A stretch of 64,000 bases of DNA, taken from positions 107,167 through 171,166 of the forward strand of contig LSNL01000006.1 of NCBI GenBank assembly GCA_003056145.1, read 5' to 3'. This stretch comes from Parcubacteria group bacterium M10-OD1-1 (lineage in GTDB: Bacteria > Patescibacteria > Paceibacteria > Moranbacterales > UBA2206). The translations under genes were made by a program, and so were the position numbers. Shown here in pieces: positions 7,242 to 15,557 of the stretch (position 1 is its first letter; each line of letters begins with the position of its first letter). The notes beneath the pieces were generated by a model. The model did no database searches. It was not told the DNA's origin and was given only the letters and a program-made list of their open reading frames with translations.

Positions 7242-9863
7242 TTATTTAGTTGGTGTATTAGTCTGGCTAGTAGAATTAGAAGGATTGCTGATAACTTTAC
7301 TTTCTGGATTAGACTGAGGAGAGATATTAACCTTATTGTTAACACTTGGGACAACCGCTGAGTTTTTAGATGTTGATTTCGGAGTAGTCGTTGAAGAAAC
7401 TATTCCTAAAGTTTCTGGAGTATTTTTAATGCCTTTATTAATATTATCAATCATCTTTTCAATTTGTTTAATAGTTTTTGATTGCCCATGTCTTTCTTTT
7501 AATAAAGCCAAGACTTTATTGTATTGAATTTTAGCTTGATCTTTTTGCTTATTTTTTTCATAGAAAACACCTAGATAAAAATGTCCATCAATACTATCCC
7601 TGTTTAAAGCAACTACCTGTTTATAAACTTGTTCCGCTACTTTTACATCATTGTTTTTATTTCTTTCTTGATACATTCTTCCTAGAGTCAGAAGGTAGGC
7701 TGTATTTCTTGGGTTAATATTGACAGCTTTTAACTCACTTTCAATTGCTTGATCTAATTGATTTAAAGCTTCATCAGCTAATGCTAGTTGATGATGTCCA
7801 ATAGCATAATTACTTTTTTCATCCACTGACTTTTGAAATAAATCTCTTGCTTCAGTAATTAATTGTTTCTTAACTTTTTTATCTTTCTTTTGTTTTGCCA
7901 TTGCTACTTTTATTTGTCCTAATTTTAAATCATAGATTGGATTATGAGGTTCTAATTTCTGAGCTTTTTTATAATTATCCTCTGCTAGTTTCAAAGAATT
8001 AGGCACATACAAGCCAGAGTTTTCATAAACTAAAGCTAGAGCTTCAACGCTAGCTACGCTATTCTCAGACATTTTTTTGGCTTGTGTAGTAGCAGCAATA
8101 GAATTATTTAAGTCTTGTCTAATTTTATTAATGTCTTGTTTTCCTTTACTTTTCATCGCTTCTTTATTAGCCAAAGACATATAAAGTTGACCGGCTTGAT
8201 TGTAATAAGTAGATTCTCTTGGGTTTAATTTAACAGCTTTACTTAAATAGCGTAAAGCTTTAGGCATACTCGTATTCACTACTCTGATAGCTTTACCAGA
8301 ATAAATATCTGCAGCATAAACTTTACCAAAGAAAACAAATAAGAATGCTACTCCAGCACTAATTACCATAAATATAAAAGCTAAGGCTAAAGCAAATTTT
8401 GGTGAAGCTTTTAATGAAAGATTAATATTATTTTCTTCACTGCTAGATTCAAAGAAGATTACCGCCAAAGATAAGGCCGAAAAAATAACTGTCAACAAAA
8501 TAATTAATCCATCTACTCTAGCTATTAAGACATCCGTCAAAAGAATAGCGACGGCCGAAAAAATTCCTAAAGAATACAATTTATTTTTATCTTTATTTTT
8601 ATAAAGCAAATACATTTGAGAGCCAATAAAAATCAAAACTAAAATTACCAAGAAGAAAGTTCCTATGACTCCAATAGTTGGTATAGCTTCAGCTAAAAGT
8701 CCTGTTCCTTGAGAAAAACGCAAATTATAGAAAGCATTTAAATTAAAATTTTTCGGTTTATGCAACGAAAAATCATAACCATAAGTAGCTGGCCCTGAGC
8801 CGACAAAGAAATTATTCTTAACGCTAGCCAGAGCAACATCAGTAGAAGTTTTATAATTCAAACTAACTTCTACTGGCAAATTCACCTTTACAATAGAAAC
8901 TACTCCAATCATTCTCAAAATCATGGCTACCACAAACACAGACATCGGAAGCCAAGTCCATTTTAAGTTAGGACGCACAATTTGTGCCAAGATAAAAATC
9001 AAAAAGATAACAATGCCAATAAAAAATCCTAACCAAGGAATATAATTATACAAAGCTAAAATTAAAAAGAAATCCAAAGACAAAAGCATTAAAAGTAAAA
9101 CCTCCAGAATTCTTTTCCAAACTTTTTTAATTGTTTTTGAATCAGCTATTTTCAGAATAGTTACCGTAATTATTGGTATTAAAATACTAAAGATAGCTCC
9201 TAAGCTACTAATTGTTCCCGTCAAACTCATAGGAGCAAAGCGAGCAATATCAGCTGATAAAAACTTTACTCCAAAAATCATCAAAGTTGTCCAAATGGAA
9301 AGTATCGCTCCAGAAGTAATAATAGCTGTTAATATTAACCTTAATCTTTTTGTGCTAAAATTACTTAAAATAAAATAGTAAACTACTAAATAGGCTGTCA
9401 CACTTAAAAGTCCTCTCGATGGATCACCAAAGCTTCCCCAAAAACTATGCCATTTATCAACGGAAAAAATTGTCGCTATTACATAAGTCAACCAAAATCC
9501 AACCAATGGCCAATCTAACGGAGTTCTTCTAATTTTCATTTCTCCTGTTACTACTCCTTTAGCTGCCCAAATAGCTAGACCTAGCAAAAGCCAAAAATAA
9601 AAATACATTTGCTTTTCAAAAACTATCCCTTGTGAAGCTAAGCCAGTAAAATAAAGAGGAACGCCAAAAAACAACATAAAAATTGAAAGTCCGATCAATT
9701 TATCAAACATTCTAACGATAAATTTACTATCTTTTTTGTTAGCTACTTCTTCTTTTAGCGATTTTGTAGGATTATATTGTTCTACTATTTTATTTCTTCC
9801 AGAAGCAAAATTTCTCTCCGGAGAAACACTTTTTAAATCAACATTTATTGATTGCCTTTCCAT
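7242..9863 (-). CDS. O-antigen ligase/polymerase-like membrane protein with C-terminal TPR domain
   Basis: The product has 873 residues. Residues about 50-520 hold a dozen or more membrane segments with a large outside loop, in the style of the Wzy/WaaL O-antigen polymerase-ligase superfamily. Residues about 540-790 are tetratricopeptide-like helical repeats with the typical periodicity (AIGHHQLALADEALNQLDQA, NTAYLLTLGRMYQER, DGHFYLGVFYEKNKQKDQA). The tail is rich in S/T/N/P and poorly structured. The ligase-TPR fusion is common in Patescibacteria and is thought to act on surface glycans or glycoproteins; substrate and reaction are unknown. The ATG at 9863 is well placed and no Shine-Dalgarno site is seen. 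Confidence 0.75.
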   Translation of the reverse strand: MERQSINVDLKSVSPERNFASGRNKIVEQYNPTKSLKEEVANKKDSKFIVRMFDKLIGLSIFMLFFGVPLYFTGLASQGIVFEKQMYFYFWLLLGLAIWAAKGVVTGEMKIRRTPLDWPLVGFWLTYVIATIFSVDKWHSFWGSFGDPSRGLLSVTAYLVVYYFILSNFSTKRLRLILTAIITSGAILSIWTTLMIFGVKFLSADIARFAPMSLTGTISSLGAIFSILIPIITVTILKIADSKTIKKVWKRILEVLLLMLLSLDFFLILALYNYIPWLGFFIGIVIFLIFILAQIVRPNLKWTWLPMSVFVVAMILRMIGVVSIVKVNLPVEVSLNYKTSTDVALASVKNNFFVGSGPATYGYDFSLHKPKNFNLNAFYNLRFSQGTGLLAEAIPTIGVIGTFFLVILVLIFIGSQMYLLYKNKDKNKLYSLGIFSAVAILLTDVLIARVDGLIILLTVIFSALSLAVIFFESSSEENNINLSLKASPKFALALAFIFMVISAGVAFLFVFFGKVYAADIYSGKAIRVVNTSMPKALRYLSKAVKLNPRESTYYNQAGQLYMSLANKEAMKSKGKQDINKIRQDLNNSIAATTQAKKMSENSVASVEALALVYENSGLYVPNSLKLAEDNYKKAQKLEPHNPIYDLKLGQIKVAMAKQKKDKKVKKQLITEARDLFQKSVDEKSNYAIGHHQLALADEALNQLDQAIESELKAVNINPRNTAYLLTLGRMYQERNKNNDVKVAEQVYKQVVALNRDSIDGHFYLGVFYEKNKQKDQAKIQYNKVLALLKERHGQSKTIKQIEKMIDNINKGIKNTPETLGIVSSTTTPKSTSKNSAVVPSVNNKVNISPQSNPESKVISNPSNSTSQTNTPTK

Positions 9864-10056
9864 ATTTTTTAAGTCTTAGGTAAATTATTATTTTTTTATT
9901 TTAAAAATATTTTATATATTCATTATATAAAAAAACCTGTCTGAATGCAATACCTAGTTTTATTTTTCAAAATTCATTCATCTTATTTTAATAGTGATTG
10001 TCGTTCTAGCTAAAAAACTTAATATTTTGTCCATTTCAAATATCTAGAATTCCCGC

Positions 10057-13000
10057 CTACTTTATTGGTATAGCTGTTTGAATAACCAAAGTATGGTCAA
10101 TTGAAGTAGTTGAGTTACCAACTGAATCATGAGCTATTATACGAAAATGATAAATCTTTCCAGCAGTTAAATTAGAAATTGTCATCTTATGAAATGTCTC
10201 AAATTGATTGCTTTTTTCTGTTTTATTTTTATAACTAGTATCTAAACCATATTCTATTTGAGAAGTAGTTTTTTTATTAACTGTCGCCCAACTTACTTCC
10301 GCCGTATCACTAGAGGTGTTTACTGTAACCATTGAAATTGTTGGCGAAACAGAGCTCTCATCTCTTTCTATAATCCACCAATCAAAATGTAAACGCTGAG
10401 TTGCTTTCTGACTAATATTAATCTTAAATCCACTATATTTGCCACTAGCATCTTTGATTTTTTCTACCCAGCTATAAGCATCTGGGTTGGATTGGAAGTT
10501 AGTTAAAATCACACTAGTTCTAGTTACTGCAGTAGTTTTTACTAAATAGCTTTTTTCACCTTTTGCAATATAGTTACTGCCGATGGTTCTGCTTTTCTTA
10601 TTTACTACTTTAACTGTAAATGCTCCAGCTACTATTCCATTAGCCTCTAGTTTACCTTGCCCCAAATCTAAATTACCTAAAGAATCTTTGTAAATAAGTT
10701 TCTTCACATCTAAGGCACTAGCAAAGTCTATCACCGCTTGATTTTGAGTAGCCAAGTCTTTCATTTGAGTTTCTAGATCAGCTATCTTTTTAGTTTGACT
10801 AGTTTGATCAGTTTGTAAATCAGTTATTTGATTCTTTAAATCAGCTAAAGTAATCGGAGTCTTAGTTAGAGTATCGTTAGGAGTAGCTAAGTTAGCAAAG
10901 TCTCCTCCTGAAATAATATTCAAATAGTTTTTGATTGCAGTTAAGGTATCAGCTTGAGTAGCTATTTGTTTGTTTAGGTTAGCTTGAGCTTCGGCTACAA
11001 TATTAGCTACTTGAGTTTTAACATTCATTTTAGCAATATTCTGAGTAACAGTTTCTTCTACTTTTTCTACCGTTAGAGATTTGTTTTTTCTAGCAATCAT
11101 TACTTGGATAGTTCCTTGAACTTGGTCAAACTTTTCTAAGGCGATACCTACTGTAGAATCTCCTGGATTAGCTTTCATTAAATAACCAGGAGTAGTGGCT
11201 GAAGTTAGACTATCTCCAATATTGATAATTCCGTTTTCATTAGAAACATTAGCTGGGATTTGTCCTAACATACCAATAATCTTGTAATGAGGGTTCTTAG
11301 TTTTATCTTTTCCACTGTTACCAACAACAGAAGGATTGGAAGAGACTATACCCATTACATTAGGGTCTTCTGAGCTTTGGCATCTTTTGACTGCGTTAGG
11401 TTGAGTTGTATCAACACAAACTGCTTCTCCTGGTTGAAGATTAGTGTCTTGAGTGAAGAAATATTCAGCGTAATCAGCTCCTTGGACAGTAGTATTGATA
11501 GCGTAGATAGTTCCAGCTACATTTCCTGCACAATCAGCATCAGAAGAATTAACACAAAGAGCTCCGACTATTTTTAATTTGGTATCGGGTGTAGCATCAC
11601 CAATCCCTAGATTACCTCCTAGTATCCAACTATTACTAGCAGAAGCTAGTTTGGTTGCATAGGCAGAAGTTACAGTTGGAGGAGTTGCTGCTGTAAAGGT
11701 AAGACTTCCATCATCCGCTAGTGATACAGCGGTTGTTTCATAATATTCAGTTTCTGTGGCAGCTACTGTTCCTCTCCATACTCGATAATTAGTAGCCCCA
11801 GTTACAGCTGTCCAAGCAACAGTAATAGTTCCGTTAGTTGTTCCACCGTCTACTGTTCCTGATACTTCACTTGATACATTGGTCCAAGCTACTCCATCAT
11901 AAGCTGATACTTTGTAGTAGTAAGTTCCACTTAATGTTCCTGTTGCTCCTAGTGTTGCTGTTACTCCTGTTGGAGTTGTCATCTCTGTAACAAAGTTAGA
12001 ACCTGAAGATAGAGCTAGTTTTTCTTGAGGAGTGGTGGTGCCTAAACCTAACCGATTATTAGTATTATCCCAAAAGAAGTTAGAATTGTTTTGACTATAG
12101 ATTCCAGAAGCTCCAGCAAAGATGATAGAACCTTGAGTAAAGAGTGTATTAGTTCCAGTTCCACCATTAGCAGGAGTTAGTGCATTGGATAAAGTCAATC
12201 CAGCAAAGGTTGGACTACTAGTGGTAGCAATGTCTTGAGGTAAAGAAAGAGTTATTGCTCCAGTTGAAGCACTAGCAATTACTTGATTGGTTGTTCCAGC
12301 TAAACTAGTTACTCCAGTATTAGCAATAGTAATTGAACCAGCACCGTTGGTAACAGAAACTCCTGTTCCAGCGGTTAGAGTTGCTAGCGAATAGCCCGTA
12401 CCGTTGCCGATTAGTAAAGCTCCGTTAGCAGCGGTTGTTCCAGCAAGTCCAGTACCTCCGCGGGAAACATTGAGGTATTGTTCTGATCCTAAAGTACTAG
12501 TCCCAGTCCAATAAGTTACATAGTCAGTTGTTCCAGTTCCAGAAACTCCTCCGACTCCAGCTACGGCTTGCCAAGAAAGAGTGCCTGTTCCGTCATTAGC
12601 TAAAACATAGTTACTACCTCCCGCTTGAGCAGTTGGTAAAGTGTAAGTGACATCGGCTACTTGAGCTCCTCCTTGGAGAATAGTGTGATAAGTAGCGGAA
12701 GAATCTTGTAAAGCTAAAGTTCCATTAATAGTAGTATTACCAGTTGTGATTCCAGCAAAGGTTGGACTACTAGTGGTTAATAGGCTTTGATTTAAACTAG
12801 CACTTCCAGTTAAAGTTAACGTGTTTCCTCCTCCGTTAATGGTTACGTTTCCTCCCGTAATGGTTAATGTTCTAGCGGTAGTTCCGCCAGAGATATTAAA
12901 GCCATCGGTAGCACTAGCTAAAGTTAAACCGTTAACCGTCGTAAAGGTTGGAGTTAGGGAAGTGGCCAGAGAAATGCTCCCTGCTCCGTTCGTGATAACT

Positions 13001-14091
13001 AAATTAGAACCAGCGGTTAGAGTTGCTAGCGAATAGCCCGTACCGTTGCCGATTAGTAAAGCTCCGTTAGCAGCGGTTGTTCCAGCAAGTCCAGTACCTC
13101 CGCGGGAAACATTGAGGTATTGTTCTGATCCTAAAGTACTAGTCCCAGTCCAATAAGTTACATAGTCAGTTGAGCCTGAGCCACTAATTGCTCCCGCTGC
13201 TCCCCAATCAGTGATACAATTCGTTTCATTTCCAAGACAAATTCCAGAAAATTCACCATATCCATCTGTTACATTTGATCCTATAGTAGAAATTCCTCCA
13301 GTTAAATACAAATTATTGAATGTCGGCGAAGAAGAAGTTGAAAGATTTTGATTTAGTATAGCATCACCAGTAAGTGATAGTGTGTTTCCACCTCTAGATA
13401 TTGAAAATCCATTCGAATTAGAAATAAGGGTAAGACCATTATAGGTTTTTCCCGTCAATGCTTTGACGATATAGTTAGAATCAATTTGATCTCCTTGCCA
13501 TGTTCCCACGGAAACATTTCCCAATTTTGTAATTGTTGGAATTTGTTTAGATTCTATTTTTCCTCCTTTTCCAAGAATGAGCAAATTCCCCGATTTATTT
13601 CCTGGCACTATTCCTTGAACGCTTTGAGAATTATTAGCCGTAAAAGAACTGAGAGCCAAAGGAACTGCTCCTATTCTTTTTCTTGGCACCATTTCAGCAT
13701 CCGTTCCAATTCTTATGCCCAAATAATATTGTCCTTGACTAAAGTTTAAGCTAGTTGGAAGAGGAACTACTGAGCCTAGGTACGATTCTAAAATTCCATT
13801 TTCAATATTAATTTTTTTTGTTTCTTCCCAAACTTTTGAATCAGTATCTGATGGATAAAGATCAGTTGTTGTCCTATTAATTCTATAAATAGCCAGACGA
13901 ACATTATACTCACCATTAGCAATCTGCTTATTTTCATTGTTAATAATATAAGCTGTCACATCCAACTGTCTTGGATTTTGTTTATTAACTACTTGAGCTG
14001 AAGAAGTATTAAAAAACAAAGCAAAACCTTCTATAGCAATAACTGCAACAGTCAGAGAAAGTATAATTGTATTTTTTAAATTTATTTTCAT
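10057..14091 (-). CDS. Large repetitive surface adhesin / tail-fibre-like protein with coiled coil and fibronectin-like end
   Basis: The product has about 1,344 residues. I start at the ATG at 14091 (MKINLKNTII), which begins just after the upstream stop codon; a start at 14139 would overlap that gene. Order: a signal-anchor helix, a beta-rich head, low-complexity repeats of the type SRGGTGLAGTTAANGALLIG typical of phage tail fibres and bacterial adhesins, a fibronectin-like section near residue 740-830, a VQGADYAEYF..GEAVCVD region, a helical coiled coil (KKIADLETQMKDLATQ) and a C-terminal fibronectin III-like domain with IEYGLDTSY. A 163-bp exact duplication lies within it. Probably a host-contact or stalk protein; the ligand is unknown. 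Confidence 0.75.
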   Translation of the reverse strand: MKINLKNTIILSLTVAVIAIEGFALFFNTSSAQVVNKQNPRQLDVTAYIINNENKQIANGEYNVRLAIYRINRTTTDLYPSDTDSKVWEETKKINIENGILESYLGSVVPLPTSLNFSQGQYYLGIRIGTDAEMVPRKRIGAVPLALSSFTANNSQSVQGIVPGNKSGNLLILGKGGKIESKQIPTITKLGNVSVGTWQGDQIDSNYIVKALTGKTYNGLTLISNSNGFSISRGGNTLSLTGDAILNQNLSTSSSPTFNNLYLTGGISTIGSNVTDGYGEFSGICLGNETNCITDWGAAGAISGSGSTDYVTYWTGTSTLGSEQYLNVSRGGTGLAGTTAANGALLIGNGTGYSLATLTAGSNLVITNGAGSISLATSLTPTFTTVNGLTLASATDGFNISGGTTARTLTITGGNVTINGGGNTLTLTGSASLNQSLLTTSSPTFAGITTGNTTINGTLALQDSSATYHTILQGGAQVADVTYTLPTAQAGGSNYVLANDGTGTLSWQAVAGVGGVSGTGTTDYVTYWTGTSTLGSEQYLNVSRGGTGLAGTTAANGALLIGNGTGYSLATLTAGTGVSVTNGAGSITIANTGVTSLAGTTNQVIASASTGAITLSLPQDIATTSSPTFAGLTLSNALTPANGGTGTNTLFTQGSIIFAGASGIYSQNNSNFFWDNTNNRLGLGTTTPQEKLALSSGSNFVTEMTTPTGVTATLGATGTLSGTYYYKVSAYDGVAWTNVSSEVSGTVDGGTTNGTITVAWTAVTGATNYRVWRGTVAATETEYYETTAVSLADDGSLTFTAATPPTVTSAYATKLASASNSWILGGNLGIGDATPDTKLKIVGALCVNSSDADCAGNVAGTIYAINTTVQGADYAEYFFTQDTNLQPGEAVCVDTTQPNAVKRCQSSEDPNVMGIVSSNPSVVGNSGKDKTKNPHYKIIGMLGQIPANVSNENGIINIGDSLTSATTPGYLMKANPGDSTVGIALEKFDQVQGTIQVMIARKNKSLTVEKVEETVTQNIAKMNVKTQVANIVAEAQANLNKQIATQADTLTAIKNYLNIISGGDFANLATPNDTLTKTPITLADLKNQITDLQTDQTSQTKKIADLETQMKDLATQNQAVIDFASALDVKKLIYKDSLGNLDLGQGKLEANGIVAGAFTVKVVNKKSRTIGSNYIAKGEKSYLVKTTAVTRTSVILTNFQSNPDAYSWVEKIKDASGKYSGFKINISQKATQRLHFDWWIIERDESSVSPTISMVTVNTSSDTAEVSWATVNKKTTSQIEYGLDTSYKNKTEKSNQFETFHKMTISNLTAGKIYHFRIIAHDSVGNSTTSIDHTLVIQTAIPIK
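12368..12530. repeat. Exact 163-bp direct repeat, copy 1 (inside adhesin gene)
   Basis: Identical base for base to 13010-13172, at an offset of 642. It encodes the segment from TDYVTYWTGTSTLG to YSLATLTAG. The offset is a multiple of three, so recombination between the copies would remove 214 codons in frame. Confidence 0.95.
13010..13172. repeat. Exact 163-bp direct repeat, copy 2 (inside adhesin gene)
   Basis: Second copy of the 12368-12530 repeat, in the same orientation and identical when read by eye. Flanking sequence diverges at once on both sides. Confidence 0.95.
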
Positions 14092-14098
14092 CAGTACT

Positions 14099-15169
14099 TT
14101 ATTTTTTAAATGCCCAACCAAAAACATCTCCCATCGCATTAGAAATTAAATCAAAAACGGAAACCGGACTAGAAGCAGTATAAATTCCGAAATGGCTAGA
14201 ACTTATTTCATTAGCCCAGTGATCTTGACATTTGATTTGATAGATATAAGAAGTTCTAGGTGCTAAGCCTGAAAGAATGACACTATGAATAAAGCCATAA
14301 GAATTTTCAGCTACTACCTTTGGATTTTGACCACCACTTTTAGAATAGCTTAACTTAGAAATAGCTAATTTATTAGTTCTCCATGAAATCACTAATTTTA
14401 CTTCATTTTTTTTATTAGCAACAAAAGATTCCGATCTGATATTAGAAATTTTCAAAGGAATATTTTCTTGATTTTGTAAAACTAAAATATTACCTCCAAC
14501 ATTTACATTTACCGCTTTATAATTTTTACTAGCTAAAATGATTTTTTTGGTTTGAGACTTATTTTGCGTACTAACTCCAGCCACCCTTCCAACTGGATTA
14601 TTTTCATTAATAATTCTAGAAGTAATATTTTTATTCTGAGAATAAATTTTTAATACATTAAATTTTTGCGAAGAGTTCTTAATAAAATCTTTAAAAATAT
14701 AAGTACCTATAAAAAGTAAAGGGAGAATAATAACAATTAGAGAAAATGTTTTAAAAATTCTTCTCCAATTATTCGTTAAGACAATTTCTTGCTCATCAAT
14801 ATTTAATTCTAATTTTTGAACCTTTTTGAAAACTTCCTTTTTATTTTCTTCTTTATTGAAATTTTCTTTATTATATTCGACAGATGATTCGGTCAATATT
14901 TCTTGTTCTATAGCTTTAAAGCTCAAATCAGAAACCTTCTTTTTCTCTAGTTTTAGCAATTTTTTATTATCAGCCACTTTAACTAAAAAATCATCTAGCC
15001 AGATTTTTTTAGTATACCAATTTCTGCCAATTTTCTCTGCTTTAAGTTTTCCTTGACGAGAAAGCAAATTTAAATATTCGGGCGTGTACCCGGTTAGTTT
15101 AGTAGCTTCTGAAAGAGGTATAAATTTAGTTGCAGTGAGCTCTGTTTTTATTGAGCTTTTCCCTTCCAT
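14099..15169 (-). CDS. Helix-turn-helix domain membrane protein with extracellular fibronectin-like domain
   Basis: About 356 residues from the ATG at 15169 (MEGKSS); an upstream TTG at 15181 would add four residues. Residues about 12-65 look like an excisionase/MerR-type winged helix-turn-helix (FIPLSEATKLTGYTPEYLNL, then GRNWYTKKIWLDDFL). A charged linker follows, then one membrane helix (about 140-160) and an outside part with a fibronectin-type pattern (VKLVISWRTNKLAISKLSYS, APRTSYIYQIKC). A DNA-binding domain tethered to the membrane with an outside sensor-like domain suggests a one-component regulator, possibly of the adjacent adhesin. That role is inferred. The stop is 8 bases before the adhesin start. 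Confidence 0.7.
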   Translation of the reverse strand: MEGKSSIKTELTATKFIPLSEATKLTGYTPEYLNLLSRQGKLKAEKIGRNWYTKKIWLDDFLVKVADNKKLLKLEKKKVSDLSFKAIEQEILTESSVEYNKENFNKEENKKEVFKKVQKLELNIDEQEIVLTNNWRRIFKTFSLIVIILPLLFIGTYIFKDFIKNSSQKFNVLKIYSQNKNITSRIINENNPVGRVAGVSTQNKSQTKKIILASKNYKAVNVNVGGNILVLQNQENIPLKISNIRSESFVANKKNEVKLVISWRTNKLAISKLSYSKSGGQNPKVVAENSYGFIHSVILSGLAPRTSYIYQIKCQDHWANEISSSHFGIYTASSPVSVFDLISNAMGDVFGWAFKK

Positions 15170-15170
15170 C

Positions 15171-15182
15171 TTTGATATCAAA
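15171..15182. promoter_or_regulatory. Palindrome TTTGATATCAAA, copy 1, at the HTH gene start
   Basis: A perfect 12-base palindrome directly at the translation start of the HTH membrane protein. An identical palindrome lies 270 bases away at 15441-15452 in the same intergenic region. It could be an operator bound by the HTH protein itself; this is inferred from position only. Confidence 0.35.
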
Positions 15183-15440
15183 TATATATTGTTTTATCCT
15201 TTAAATTATAACTTTTTTTATCATTTATCGCAAGAACAAAATCAAAAGTTATCCACAGTTTTTAGCTAAAAAATAAACAATAAAATAATCTTTTCTTTCG
15301 TATCTTTTTTTAAAAAAATTACTTCATTTTTAATTATTTATTTCGTTTTTAATCAAATATTTTACTACTTACTGGAAAAACTATTTTAAGTTTTTTGGAA
15401 CTTAAAATAAAAGCCTTTTTTAAAGCCATTCCCTATTACA

Positions 15441-15452
15441 TTTGATATCAAA
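15441..15452. promoter_or_regulatory. Palindrome TTTGATATCAAA, copy 2
   Basis: Identical to the palindrome at 15171-15182. Its place upstream of the HTH gene on the minus strand fits an operator, but no promoter could be assigned with confidence between the two copies. Confidence 0.35.
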
Positions 15453-15492
15453 CATAGGCTTGTTTAAAGTCTTTTTTAGATTGAATTAAAAC

Positions 15493-15529
15493 AAAATAAA
15501 AACCTGAGAAAATTTCAAGTTTTTATTTT
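15493..15529 (-). terminator. Terminator-like hairpin after gyrB
   Basis: An 11-bp stem AAAATAAAAAC/GTTTTTATTTT with a loop of about 15 bases lies about 30 bases downstream of the gyrB stop. On the minus strand it is followed by GTTTTAATTC. The stem is AT-rich, so strength is uncertain. Confidence 0.4.
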
Positions 15530-15557
15530 TCTTATTTAATTGGACTAAAAAATATTT

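Larger units (their letters stand above)
15183..15557. other. Gene-free region between gyrB and the HTH gene
   Basis: About 375 very AT-rich bases. It contains the second TTTGATATCAAA palindrome, a hairpin TTTTAAGTT/AACTTAAAA near 15384-15409, and the terminator-like hairpin after gyrB. The sequence GTTATCCACAG near 15248-15258 resembles a DnaA box (TTATCCACA). Only one clear copy was seen, so an origin is not claimed. Confidence 0.5.

Noticed and set aside
15183..15557. Replication origin near gyrB
   Set aside because: One DnaA-box-like sequence in AT-rich DNA, but no cluster of boxes and no dnaA or dnaN nearby.
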